From contig CALZUQ010000018.1 of NCBI GenBank assembly GCA_945829425.1, positions 1 to 48,247 of the forward strand: a stretch of DNA of 48,247 bases, in the 5' to 3' direction. Shown here piece after piece: positions 39,972 through 48,092 of this stretch; within the stretch, counting starts at the first letter, position 1; each line of letters begins with the position of its first letter. The notes beneath the pieces were generated by a model. That model was given only the letters and a program-made list of their open reading frames with translations. It searched no databases and had not been told where the DNA came from. The translations under genes were made by a program, and so were the position numbers. The stretch is from an uncultured bacterium (GTDB taxonomy: Bacteria; Bacteroidota; Bacteroidia; Bacteroidales; Bacteroidaceae).

Positions 39972-41516
39972 ATGAACAAAATGAAAATGGCTTGTCTTGC
40001 GCTCGTAGCGTCAGCAAGCATGTTGCCTGCTATGGCAGGAGGACTCCTTACAAATACTAACCAAAGTGTAGCATTCTTGCGAAACCCAGCCCGTGAGGGT
40101 GCCATAGGTATTGATGGAGTTTACAGCAATCCAGCAGGTGTAGCAATGCTCAAAGATGGCTTCCATCTTGACCTCAACTGGCAGGCAGCATGGCAGACAC
40201 GTACTATCAATACTACATGTCCTCTCTTCTCACTTGGTGTACAGAACAACGGACAGAGTACAAAGAAGTTCAAAGGCGAGGCAGAAGTTCCTTTTCTTCC
40301 TTCTATCCTTGCTGCATACAATTCAAACCGCTGGTCTTTCCAGTTTGGCTTTGCCGTAAACGGTGGCGGTGGAAAGTGCGAATTTGAAAACGGTCTCGGC
40401 TCGTTTGAGAGTGCTGTAGGTATGATAGCCAGCAAACTGGCACCATTTGGTGCACAGGGGTATGACGCCAATAGCTATATGCAGGGAAAGCAGTACTACT
40501 TCGGCTTCACCCTTGGTGCTGCTTATCGTCTCATTGACCAGCCAAAGCAAAAACTCTCTGTCTATGGCGGTATGCGTGTGCTATACGGTTCGGCATCATA
40601 CAAGGCAAAGATTTCAGATATTATGGTGAAGACAGAAAACGGCATGGTGCCTTTCGGCACTTTCCTTGACGCTACAGACAAATATATCTCCAGCAGTCTT
40701 GCCACTATAAACGATAACCTTCCAAAGGTTAATGAGGGCTTGGCACAGCTGGAGCCTGTAAAAGACGTTCCAGGATATAAGGAGCAGTACGACCAGCTCT
40801 CAGCTCAGAAGACTCAGCTTGAGGGTGCAAAGGTACAGCTTGAGGGTGCTCAGCCACAGATAAACGCCCTTGAGGTATATCGTGAGGGTGTCAATCTTCA
40901 ATCAGACCAGAGCGATTTCGGATTCGCTCCTATCATTGGCGTAGACTATAAGATAGGCAATTTCAACTTCGCAGCAAAATACGACTTCCGTGTCAAGATG
41001 GCTATGGAGAATAAGTCTACAGTAAAAGAGGCACACCAAATCCCTGCTGTGAATAAATTCCGCGATGGCACCTCCGTACGTGAGGATGCTCCGGCACTCC
41101 TTGCCCTCGGTGCTCAGTGGTCTGTAATCCCTTCACTTCGTGTAAACGCAGGATACCACCATTTCTACGATAAGCAGTCAAAGAAATATCAGAATGAGCA
41201 GGAACTGCTTGAGGGTGGTACAAACGAGTACCTCGGCGGTGTAGAATATGATATCATAGACAAGCTTACCATTAGTGGCGGTTTCCAAATAACACGTTAC
41301 GGTCTTTCTGATGAGTTCATGAACGATATGTCTTTCGTTACAGACTCATGGTCTTACGGCTTCGGTCTGAAGTATCAGGTTTCTGACCGTGTTGCTATCA
41401 ATGCTGCTTACTTCAAGACTTGCTACGACCATTACAAAACAGAGACTCCAGAGATTTCAAACGATTTTACACGTACTAACCGTGTTGCAGGTATTGGCGT
41501 AGAACTTTCTTTCTAA
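39972..41516 (+). CDS. FadL/OMPP1-type outer-membrane transporter
   Basis: The 514-residue protein has a signal peptide ending AMAGG and the FadL N-terminal hatch region (NQSVAFLRNPAREGAIGIDGVYSNPAGVAML, with the conserved NPAG). Alternating beta-strands run to a C-terminal RVAGIGVELSF. FadL barrels import hydrophobic compounds. An insertion of about 70 residues (roughly 235-305) is predicted to be a coiled coil with heptad-like repeats (QLSAQKTQLEGAKVQLEGAQ), which is not part of the standard barrel. Codon use is richer in T-ending codons than in the neighbours, consistent with high expression. A second Met three codons in is an alternative start. Confidence 0.88.
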   Translation: MNKMKMACLALVASASMLPAMAGGLLTNTNQSVAFLRNPAREGAIGIDGVYSNPAGVAMLKDGFHLDLNWQAAWQTRTINTTCPLFSLGVQNNGQSTKKFKGEAEVPFLPSILAAYNSNRWSFQFGFAVNGGGGKCEFENGLGSFESAVGMIASKLAPFGAQGYDANSYMQGKQYYFGFTLGAAYRLIDQPKQKLSVYGGMRVLYGSASYKAKISDIMVKTENGMVPFGTFLDATDKYISSSLATINDNLPKVNEGLAQLEPVKDVPGYKEQYDQLSAQKTQLEGAKVQLEGAQPQINALEVYREGVNLQSDQSDFGFAPIIGVDYKIGNFNFAAKYDFRVKMAMENKSTVKEAHQIPAVNKFRDGTSVREDAPALLALGAQWSVIPSLRVNAGYHHFYDKQSKKYQNEQELLEGGTNEYLGGVEYDIIDKLTISGGFQITRYGLSDEFMNDMSFVTDSWSYGFGLKYQVSDRVAINAAYFKTCYDHYKTETPEISNDFTRTNRVAGIGVELSF

Positions 41517-41908
41517 AAAATCTGTCGTTTTGGTAGATTACAACAAGGGCTCAATTTATCCAATCATATCATGGCGGTATACTGTAGAGATACAGTATGC
41601 CGTTTTCGGCATTCTCTATAAAGCGTGCCCTGTACAGTATTGACGGTTTTCTATACCTTATATTAGAGCCTTAGCATAGTATTAATTTTAGTTAATAATA
41701 GCAGCCTCTGTGCAAGGAATAATGTTCCAATGCGTTTATTCATGTGGATGTGAGTTAGAATAATGTTTAATAAAAAAATAATAAAATATACGCACCTTGT
41801 TGCATAAACCAAGGTATTATTCTTAACATTTGCAGAATGTGCGGAACTGAAACAACTACTATTGTAAATTATTTTATAAACTCATAAAAAAAGACCAAAC
41901 TATTAGCG
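41517..41908. other. AT-rich intergenic region before the NigD-like gene
   Basis: After the FadL terminator this gap is AT-rich with a TATTAA/TTAATA palindrome near 41680-41697 and an ACCTTG/CAAGGT stem near 41792-41815. No gene and no full consensus promoter are seen. Confidence 0.4.
41573..41607 (+). terminator. Rho-independent terminator after the FadL-type gene
   Basis: CGGTATACTGTA (41575-41586) pairs with TACAGTATGCCG (41591-41602) around the loop GAGA and is followed by TTTT. Confidence 0.8.
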
Positions 41909-42652
41909 ATGAAAAAAAATCTTTTCAATCTTTTCGTACTCCTTTGTCTCTCGCTGACAATGGCATCGTGCATCAGCGACGATGACAACAACACTCAGTA
42001 TCTCCGTTCTCACTTTGTCATTGAGGGCGTTTACCCAAACTACACGCTCTATTCGCGTGAAGACATTACCGTCTATCTCGACCCTACGAGCGTTGCTTCC
42101 ATGACCAATAAGAAGGGCTTCGGCGACAACAAGCGTGGATATTTTGACATCTCTTTCAAGTCGGACGACGTCTCGTACGTACCTGTTCCAGGAACAGAGC
42201 GTCAGACGGCAGTGATAAAGAACGCTCAGCTCATTGCAGGCAGTTACGTCAATGTCTCCTCGGTATGGACTTATGACCAAGCGGAGAAGGACAACATAAC
42301 CGTAGAAGACAGCGTGTTCAACGTACAGAAAATTTCTGACTTCTGGATGCAGCGTGGATATCTCAATATAGCCATTGACGCAAACTATTCCGTTGACGCT
42401 ACAAATACCGGCATCTTCCCTACCACAAACGTGGCATATAAGAGAGAGTCTGTACGTGACAACGAGATCACTCTCACGGTGCTCTATAACCGCCATTCAA
42501 GGAAAGACGCCACGACATCGCCTTCTGTAGGACGCTTCATTACGGCATATTACTTCCCTGAAATCGCTTACATCGTGCCGGGAAATGACTCCATACGCGT
42601 GAAGATCGAGGCTATGGGTACGACACCGGTAGAGATGAAGATAGGCAGATAG
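41909..42652 (+). CDS. Lipoprotein, NigD-like
   Basis: The 247-residue protein begins MKKNLFNLFVLLCLSLTMASC, a lipoprotein signal with lipobox MASC. The next residues ISDDDN match the acidic export signal that sends Bacteroidota lipoproteins to the cell surface. The rest is beta-rich with two apparent domains (about 30-110 and 120-240), a layout resembling NigD-like lipoproteins. The family call is tentative and the role unknown. It is monocistronic and ends in a strong terminator that also faces the GntR operon from the other side. Confidence 0.65.
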   Translation: MKKNLFNLFVLLCLSLTMASCISDDDNNTQYLRSHFVIEGVYPNYTLYSREDITVYLDPTSVASMTNKKGFGDNKRGYFDISFKSDDVSYVPVPGTERQTAVIKNAQLIAGSYVNVSSVWTYDQAEKDNITVEDSVFNVQKISDFWMQRGYLNIAIDANYSVDATNTGIFPTTNVAYKRESVRDNEITLTVLYNRHSRKDATTSPSVGRFITAYYFPEIAYIVPGNDSIRVKIEAMGTTPVEMKIGR

Positions 42653-42709
42653 ATGAATCTGCGTTAGGAAAAGGTCGCCTTGAGGGTGGCTGCTGACAAT
42701 CAATGACAC

Positions 42710-42756
42710 GACAGAAGGTGAACTGGCATGAAGCCGGCTCACCTTCTGTCTTTTTT
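42710..42756 (+). terminator. Rho-independent terminator after the NigD-like gene
   Basis: GACAGAAGGTGA (42710-42721) pairs perfectly with TCACCTTCTGTC (42739-42750), with a further CTGGC/GCCGG inner stem, and is followed by six T. The inner part CTGGCATGAAGCCGG closely resembles the hairpin at 36556-36570 in the dispersed repeat. Confidence 0.85.
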
Positions 42757-42794
42757 CCCTCTCCGAAACTTTTCAGTTTCTCTGAGTTCTGTAT

Positions 42795-42880
42795 GAATTT
42801 TCTAAGGTCTGCTTTTTCTTAGGCCTGTATTTTTCTATGGCCTGTATTTTTCTTAGGCCATTTTTTTTCTAAGGCTTTTC
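42795..42880 (-). repeat. 17-bp degenerate tandem array after the GntR gene
   Basis: Four units of exactly 17 bases (42813-42829, 42830-42846, 42847-42863, 42864-42880) share TTTTTCTwAGGCC, and a weaker unit precedes them. A smaller GAAAGTT pair (42890-42896, 42910-42916) joins the array to the GntR stop codon. Confidence 0.75.
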
Positions 42881-42915
42881 TCCTTTTCCGAAAGTTGACG
42901 TGCTCTTTTGAAAGT

Positions 42916-43284
42916 TCAACGTTGTCTCTGCCAAGCCTCGTATGCTGAAGCCACGTCGTCGAAAGAGACATTGAGAAGCTGCATGTCGTAAAATATTTTC
43001 TGAAGCCTGCCGTGCAACAGTTCCTCACGTCTCTGCTTCATAATCCTCTCGGCAGCACCTGCAGTGACGTAATACCCCATGCCACGTCGCTGGTATATTA
43101 TGCCGTCGCGAGAGAGTTGTTCGTATGCCTTCACTGCAGTATTTGTGTTCACCTGCAACAAGGTGGCGTATTCCCTGACGCTTGGTATGCGGTTGTCGTC
43201 AGTATAACTCCCGGAAAGGATCTCGTCGCAGAGCCTGTCGCAAATCTGAAGGTATATAGGTCTGTCTTGTGAGAATATGTCCAT
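42916..43284 (-). CDS. GntR-family transcriptional regulator (YtrA subfamily)
   Basis: The 122-residue protein has the winged helix-turn-helix of GntR regulators (PIYLQICDRLCDEILSGSY, RIPSVREYATLLQVNTNTAVKAYEQL, GIIYQRRGMGYYV). A short C-terminal helical tail replaces a full ligand domain, as in YtrA types that control ABC transporter operons. It is the last gene of the ABC/head-GIN/permease operon and probably represses it. Two degenerate repeat arrays flank genes of this operon. Confidence 0.9.
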   Translation of the reverse strand: MDIFSQDRPIYLQICDRLCDEILSGSYTDDNRIPSVREYATLLQVNTNTAVKAYEQLSRDGIIYQRRGMGYYVTAGAAERIMKQRREELLHGRLQKIFYDMQLLNVSFDDVASAYEAWQRQR

Positions 43285-43323
43285 ATTGATAAATCATGTT
43301 AGGAAGTGTGGCTGATACCCACC

Positions 43324-44112
43324 TTAATTGAAGAACTTGTTGTTGATAAGCTGCATGCGACAGAAAAGGCGGTATGAGAGCCAATAGTCCAGTACTGTCA
43401 CGACCACGACAAAGACCTTTGCGCATATCTCAAGGGCTACATGGCTGCCGCCTAAAGGATCTACATAGAGAATATAGCCCAAGGAGTCGAAAACGTGAAG
43501 CGCGAGATAGATTAGGGAACCTGTTATCGCAGACAACACAAAGGGGAAGGCTATCCAAAGCAATACGGTAGCGAACATCGCATGCTTACGGAAGAAACAT
43601 CCTCCGAGGACAAACGTCGACTGCACAAAGAGCAGCAGAATGATAGGGTAGAAGCTGTCGGAAAGCATGAGGAAGCTGAAGGCTGCATCCATGACGTACA
43701 TCGTCAGAGACATGGCGCTTTGGCAGAACACGAGGCATACAAGAGCCTGGATGGCGTCTGCCACGAGGAGTGCCGCAAGGAGCATGACAAAACGCAACAC
43801 TGTCTGGTAGAGCACGTTGATGACAAACTTCTCGGCATTGGTGGCGGGAAGCATGGCGTATGTCACGAACTCCGACTTCGTCTTCATGTTAAAACATACC
43901 TGTGAGGCTTTCTTTGCAAGGACATAGCACGATACGATTATTATGCCCACCGAAGCGGTATGAAAACCGTTAGGGAACACGGCAGGGAAGCATATTGTTG
44001 GAAGCGACATGACGGTATAGGCTATTGCCATGGCTATGGTGTCGCGAAGCAGTTGCGAGCGTGTGCCGATGATATTCCACATCATCACCTTGTATATACT
44101 ATTTCTGTTCAT
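43324..44112 (-). CDS. ABC transporter permease-like membrane protein
   Basis: The 262-residue protein has six or seven hydrophobic segments. Its N-terminus NRNSIYKVMMWNIIGTRSQLLRD and the loop SEFVTYAMLPATNAEKFVINVLY fit ABC-2-type permeases that accompany YtrA-type GntR regulators. It would form the membrane part of the transporter with the ATPase encoded two genes upstream. Substrate unknown; envelope stress or peptide export is common for such systems. It is 39 bases before the GntR gene. Confidence 0.8.
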   Translation of the reverse strand: MNRNSIYKVMMWNIIGTRSQLLRDTIAMAIAYTVMSLPTICFPAVFPNGFHTASVGIIIVSCYVLAKKASQVCFNMKTKSEFVTYAMLPATNAEKFVINVLYQTVLRFVMLLAALLVADAIQALVCLVFCQSAMSLTMYVMDAAFSFLMLSDSFYPIILLLFVQSTFVLGGCFFRKHAMFATVLLWIAFPFVLSAITGSLIYLALHVFDSLGYILYVDPLGGSHVALEICAKVFVVVVTVLDYWLSYRLFCRMQLINNKFFN

Positions 44113-44155
44113 GATGTTTCTATGTTTTGTCGTTCTTGGGATGCGATGTTACGGC

Positions 44156-44968
44156 TTATTGTTCTTTTGGCATTTCGCCTTCGTATTTTACTCCGGTCTT
44201 CAGGCCTTGTATCCGTATGTCTCCCGAGCCGGATATTTTCTGCTGAAGGTCAAAGAGTGTTCCTTTCAGTTCTACGTCTCCCGACCCGGCAATGGAGATG
44301 CGTGCAATGTTACAGTTCCGGAAGTCAATGGATACGTCTCCCGATCCTGCAATCTCTACGTCAGTACTGTATGTGTCGAAAAGAGTGGCGTCTATCTCTC
44401 CTGATCCGGCTATGCCCATCTCTGCTTTGCCTACATGAGCCTCGCCGATCTTCATGTCTCCCGATCCGGCTATCGACCCTGAAAAGTGTTCTGCCTCTAT
44501 GCAACTCATCTTCACTTCTCCCGAACCTGCTACGTAGACATTGAACTTTTCTGTGCGCATCGTGTCTTTACACGTGAACTCACCGGAGCCTTCTAAAGAG
44601 ATTGCCGAGAGTGCCGGTCCGGAGATGACCGCCTTGATGTCTGGAGTGTAGGAGTTAAGCACGAACACCTTGCCGTGGTCTTCGTCTTTGTATGAGAGGA
44701 TAAGGACACCGTCCTCGTCTGTCTCTACCCGTATGTCTTTCATGACATTCTCGCCTGCCGTTATCATTACCGAAGGGGTTGAGGAGAGTGAGTAAACCAC
44801 ATCTATGTCGTTGCGCACCCTGATGCTTTGGAAGTCCTCTACATTGAACGCCTTCTCTACGGTGTTTCCGTCGTTTTTCTTCTCTACATGTATGGCGCAA
44901 GAAGAGAGCAGGAAAACTATTATTGCTACTATAGCTGAGAGTATTATGTTGTCTGATTTTGCTTTCAT
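44156..44968 (-). CDS. Head-GIN domain (DUF2807) lipoprotein
   Basis: The 270-residue protein has a signal ending LLSSC, so it is a lipoprotein. From about residue 45 it contains the DUF2807 putative auto-transporter adhesin fold. This is a beta-helix with repeated (A/S)GSG(D/E) turns (VAGSGEVK, IAGSGDMK, IAGSGEID, IAGSGDVS, IAGSGDVE, ISGSGDIR), each about 20 residues apart. The function of head-GIN proteins is not settled. It sits between the ATPase and permease genes of an ABC system, which suggests an envelope-sensing or capping role, by inference. Confidence 0.9.
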   Translation of the reverse strand: MKAKSDNIILSAIVAIIVFLLSSCAIHVEKKNDGNTVEKAFNVEDFQSIRVRNDIDVVYSLSSTPSVMITAGENVMKDIRVETDEDGVLILSYKDEDHGKVFVLNSYTPDIKAVISGPALSAISLEGSGEFTCKDTMRTEKFNVYVAGSGEVKMSCIEAEHFSGSIAGSGDMKIGEAHVGKAEMGIAGSGEIDATLFDTYSTDVEIAGSGDVSIDFRNCNIARISIAGSGDVELKGTLFDLQQKISGSGDIRIQGLKTGVKYEGEMPKEQ

Positions 44969-44986
44969 GATGTCTATGTTTTTTTG

Positions 44987-45100
44987 TTGAACGTGGTTGT
45001 TGATTCTCTTTGTGGTCGTAAAGCTTTTCTGAGGTTGTTAAGCCATTCCGTGTCTATTAAGTCTCTTTGTGGTTGTTAAGCCTTTCTGTGGCTATTCGCG
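44987..45100 (-). repeat. 19-bp degenerate tandem array after the ABC ATPase gene
   Basis: Six consecutive blocks of exactly 19 bases start at 44987, 45006, 45025, 45044, 45063 and 45082, with consensus CTTTCTGTGGTTGTTAAGC. The last block includes the stop codon of the ATPase gene (45092-45094). There are no unique spacers, so it is not a CRISPR. Confidence 0.8.
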
Positions 45101-45907
45101 TATTGACGTCACGGAGTTGAAAAGCAGTTCGAGGTTGATCTGTGTCTCTCCCCGTTCACCGCGAGGTGCCATTACGGCATTGCCTTGCAGTGATGGCTCG
45201 GCATATATCACGTCACCCATATCCTGTGGCGAGCGGTATTCGAAGACATATTGTCGGCTGATGTCCTCCGTGGACATGTCGAAGAGCACGCCTTTCTGCG
45301 AAAGTATCACGACATGGTCGAGGAGCTGCTCGATGTCATGGACCTGATGTGTTGAGATTACTATTATGCGGTCTTCGTTCATGCATCGGCTTATAGTCCT
45401 TCGGAACTGAGCCTTCGAAGGTATGTCGAGGCCGTTTGTCGGCTCGTCCATGAGTAGAATCTTCGTCTGTGTGGCAAGGGCGAAACTCATTAATACCTTT
45501 TTCTTCTGACCCATGGAGAGTTCACCGAGTTTCAGCTCTTGAGGCAGTTCGAACTCTCGAAGGCAGTCGTTGAGCATTGACTGAGAGAAGTCGGGGTAGA
45601 AAGGGGCATTCATTTTCACGTAGTTTGCCAGTGTTACGTTAGGCAGCGAGAAATCCTCCGTGACGAGGAATATCTTCTGAAGCAGTGCCGGGCTCCTCTT
45701 CCAACTTTCCTCTCCGTCAACCATAACCTTGCCGTTGTTGGGTTTTAGAAGTCCTGCTATGATGTTCAGCAGTGTTGACTTTCCTACTCCGTTCTTCCCC
45801 AGCAAACCGTATATCTTGTTTTCCGTAAGGTTGATGCTGAGATGGTTAAGCACTTCCTTTGACGACCCCTTGTAGCGGAAATCTACATTTTCGATGTTGA
45901 CATTCAT
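45092..45907 (-). CDS. ABC transporter ATP-binding protein
   Basis: The 271 residues contain all ATPase motifs: Walker A GKNGVGKST (residues 37-45 region), Q-loop area LQKIFLVTEDFSL, signature LSMGQKKK, Walker B ILLMDEP and H-loop ISTHQ. The Q-loop Gln is not in its usual context, which is common in YtrB-type ATPases. The short C-terminal extension (about 215-271) is variable. It leads a four-gene operon with a consensus promoter at 45952-45982. Confidence 0.93.
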   Translation of the reverse strand: MNVNIENVDFRYKGSSKEVLNHLSINLTENKIYGLLGKNGVGKSTLLNIIAGLLKPNNGKVMVDGEESWKRSPALLQKIFLVTEDFSLPNVTLANYVKMNAPFYPDFSQSMLNDCLREFELPQELKLGELSMGQKKKVLMSFALATQTKILLMDEPTNGLDIPSKAQFRRTISRCMNEDRIIVISTHQVHDIEQLLDHVVILSQKGVLFDMSTEDISRQYVFEYRSPQDMGDVIYAEPSLQGNAVMAPRGERGETQINLELLFNSVTSIRE

Positions 45908-45951
45908 AATGTGTGTAGGATTAAACAGTGTACTATTGTTGTATTACACCG

Positions 45952-45982
45952 CAAAGGTATGCTTTTTCTTTCTCCTCTGCAA
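45952..45982 (-). promoter_or_regulatory. Bacteroidota promoter for the ABC/GntR operon
   Basis: On the minus strand TTG (45980-45982) is followed after 20 bases by TACCTTTG (45952-45959), 45 bases before the ATPase start. A GntR operator is likely to overlap but no clear palindrome was found. Confidence 0.7.
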
Positions 45983-46141
45983 GAGATTTTCTGTTTTTTT
46001 CTCTTGAGAAAGCTTATTTCCGCTCTTATTGTAAAAATATTTTACACGAAGGCGCATAAAGCAGTGTAATGCTTGCACAATTCATTTTTTTTTACGAAAT
46101 TTGCAAAGGTGATCTACAAGGCAATGGCTGGTGAGGTAATC

Positions 46142-46179
46142 AGAAACAACTATATATAACAGAAACAACTATATATAAC
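46142..46179 (+). repeat. Perfect 19-bp tandem duplication before a lipoprotein gene
   Basis: AGAAACAACTATATATAAC occurs twice without a gap (46142-46160, 46161-46179), ending 12 bases before the start codon at 46192. It changes the spacing between any promoter and the start. Confidence 0.85.
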
Positions 46180-46191
46180 TTACAACACATT

Positions 46192-46650
46192 ATGAAGAAG
46201 AGAATTGTTTTACTCCTTTCCGTGGCTACCCTGTCGTTGTGTACAGCTTGCAAGGACAAGGAAGAGAAGGCTGTTGAGGAGTTGATGAGTGAGATACGTG
46301 AAGATTATGCCCGTGGCTACGACGAGGAGTGTCTGAGAACCATAGACACTCTGCGGTCACGTCACCCTAAGGCTGTCGACGCACGCAGAGAGGCACTGAA
46401 GATTTACCAGGACGCTTCGTTGAGGTTAGCTCAGAAACGGCTTGCCGTCGTTGACTCTGCCCTGACTGTGGAGCAGGGGCGACTACATGTCATGGACTCC
46501 ATAGTACAGGCGCATAAAGCAGAGAGCAAGGCGACGGAGGAGGAACTTACGGGACTTACCTTGCAACGCATATTATGCGACTCCCTGCAAACACAGTTTG
46601 ACGTGCTATGTGCAGAGATACGCTTTATCAAGATGAAACAGAAAGAATAA
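46192..46650 (+). CDS. Small coiled-coil lipoprotein of unknown function
   Basis: The 152-residue protein begins MKKRIVLLLSVATLSLCTAC, a lipoprotein signal with lipobox CTAC followed by KDKEE, the acidic export-type signal. The rest is almost entirely helical, with two long charged helices (about 22-75 and 80-150) that suggest a coiled-coil hairpin. DTLRSRHPKAVDARREAL in the middle resembles TPR-like packing. I do not recognise a named family. It is monocistronic. A short-repeat array begins directly after its stop codon. Confidence 0.7.
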   Translation: MKKRIVLLLSVATLSLCTACKDKEEKAVEELMSEIREDYARGYDEECLRTIDTLRSRHPKAVDARREALKIYQDASLRLAQKRLAVVDSALTVEQGRLHVMDSIVQAHKAESKATEEELTGLTLQRILCDSLQTQFDVLCAEIRFIKMKQKE

Positions 46651-46654
46651 AGGT

Positions 46655-46722
46655 TTCAGAGTTTCAGGGTTCAGGTTTCAAGTTTCAGGTTTCTGGGTTC
46701 AAGGTTTCAAGTTTCAGGTTTA
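46655..46722 (+). repeat. TTTCAGG-type repeat array after the coiled-coil lipoprotein gene
   Basis: Overlapping words GTTTCAG, GGGTTCAGG, GGTTTCAAG repeat from four bases after the stop codon to about 46722. The words equal those inside the primase-like gene at 31931-31993, read on the other strand. Confidence 0.75.
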
Positions 46723-46723
46723 A

Positions 46724-46905
46724 GCCAAGACCATTGTTGACGTTTAGCCAAAGTTGATCCAAAGTTGAGGTCAAGGTTAAGCTTAAGTTAAGACCAATGT
46801 TAGGCTTAAGTTAAGACCAAGGCTAAGCTTAAGTTAAGGCCAAGGCTAAGCTTAAGTTAAGGTTAAGGTCAAGGTTAAGGTCAAGGTTAAGATCAAGGTC
46901 AACGT
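46724..46905 (-). repeat. GGTTAAG/ACCAAG-type repeat array after the hydrolase gene
   Basis: Degenerate units of about 23 bases built from AAGCTTAAGTTAAG and GACCAAGGCT, then shorter GGTTAAGGTCAA units, run up to and include the stop codon of the minus-strand hydrolase gene (46899-46901). It meets the TTTCAGG array between two convergent genes and has a strong A/G/T bias on the plus strand. Confidence 0.75.
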
Positions 46906-48092
46906 TGTAAATGTTTCTTCAGGAACATCAGTGTTCTTTCCTGAGCTTTGCGGTAGCAGCTGTGCGGAACCTGCCATATCTCTGTTTCGAGTTTATTTTC
47001 AGCATTCTGGCTTTTCCATACACGGTGCATCTCGTTGAAAGCCTTCACCACTCCCGGAACGGGGAACAGCTTGTCTTGGTCTCCGTTTATGAACAGCATG
47101 GCGTTAGGACATGCTATGCTTGCTATGTGCGGATAGTCAAGCCAGCGTCTCATGCCAGGGAAGCAGTTGGCGAAGCCACCGTTCTCCGTGCGTGAGTATT
47201 TGAACGACATCTGCTCGTCTGTCGTCACCATCCAGCATATCGCCACTCCGGCGCGTATTCTGTCGCTCAGTGCAGCAAGCATCCATGAACGGTAAGCCCC
47301 CATGGAAAATCCCATGCACCCTATGCGCTCTGCATCTACTTCTGGCAGCGAGGCAAGGTATTCCGTAGCTGCTATGTCGTCGTATGTCATGTATGCGCTG
47401 AGGTCTATGCCGTACATCATCATGTTGCCAGCAATCATGTCGTAACGGTCGCGACGTGCCCCTTCTCTCTGACCTCGCTCGCCCCACATCGGAGCGTCGG
47501 AGGAGAAGACGACAAAGCCGTTCTTGGCGAGAAAGTCACCGACATACTGACCCTCATACAGTCCTCCTACCCATTCGTCTGCGTCTTTCAGCACCTCAAG
47601 GTCTTCTTCCGAAACCTTACCCGTAGTGTCTGTCGAAACGATAGGGCGTATCATCTTCTCCTTTCCTATATACAGATGGGCACCATGGTCGTGGAGACAG
47701 TTTACGGCGGGGAAAGGGCCCTTGCCGTCAGGTATGAGCAGAAGTGCCGGAACGGTATAGTATTCTGATAACCGTATTACTATTTTCTTAGCACGGTATC
47801 CGTCGCGTTGCTCTTCTGCAACAACCTCCACGGCATAGTCGCCGGAAGGTGGAGGAGGGGTCAGCATACAGTCGAAGACCTTCTGTCGTGCCGCCTCGCG
47901 CCATTCCTGAAAGTCCGTTATTTCGCTTTTTCCCCACGCCATAGGGAACGTCATGTCGGCTATGAGTTTGTCTGCATAGACAGGGAGGTTACGCATGAAC
48001 TCATATTTCTCTCTCTTCTGCGGTTTCTTCTCCTGTGCCGTGCCTGTCATGGCTGCGGCAAGGAAAAGGATTGTAAGATATATTTTCTTCAT
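46899..48092 (-). CDS. Secreted alpha/beta hydrolase (dienelactone hydrolase/acetyl-esterase-like)
   Basis: The 397-residue protein has a signal peptide (MKKIYLTILFLAAAMTGTAQ) and an alpha/beta-hydrolase domain. S263 in GFSMG is the likely nucleophile; the acid is probably the Asp in INGDQDKLFP and the base the His in VPHSCY. NCLHDHGAH lies at the oxyanion-hole region, and APMWGERGQREGARR matches the lid of abhydrolase_7-type enzymes related to acetylxylan esterases. It would cleave an ester on a carbohydrate or xenobiotic in the periplasm. Substrate is unknown. It is divergent from anything visible to the right. Confidence 0.85.
   Translation of the reverse strand: MKKIYLTILFLAAAMTGTAQEKKPQKREKYEFMRNLPVYADKLIADMTFPMAWGKSEITDFQEWREAARQKVFDCMLTPPPPSGDYAVEVVAEEQRDGYRAKKIVIRLSEYYTVPALLLIPDGKGPFPAVNCLHDHGAHLYIGKEKMIRPIVSTDTTGKVSEEDLEVLKDADEWVGGLYEGQYVGDFLAKNGFVVFSSDAPMWGERGQREGARRDRYDMIAGNMMMYGIDLSAYMTYDDIAATEYLASLPEVDAERIGCMGFSMGAYRSWMLAALSDRIRAGVAICWMVTTDEQMSFKYSRTENGGFANCFPGMRRWLDYPHIASIACPNAMLFINGDQDKLFPVPGVVKAFNEMHRVWKSQNAENKLETEIWQVPHSCYRKAQERTLMFLKKHLQR

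Noticed and set aside
44987..45100. Possible CRISPR array (19-bp regular repeats)
   Set aside because: The blocks are contiguous and degenerate with no unique spacers, and no cas gene is near.
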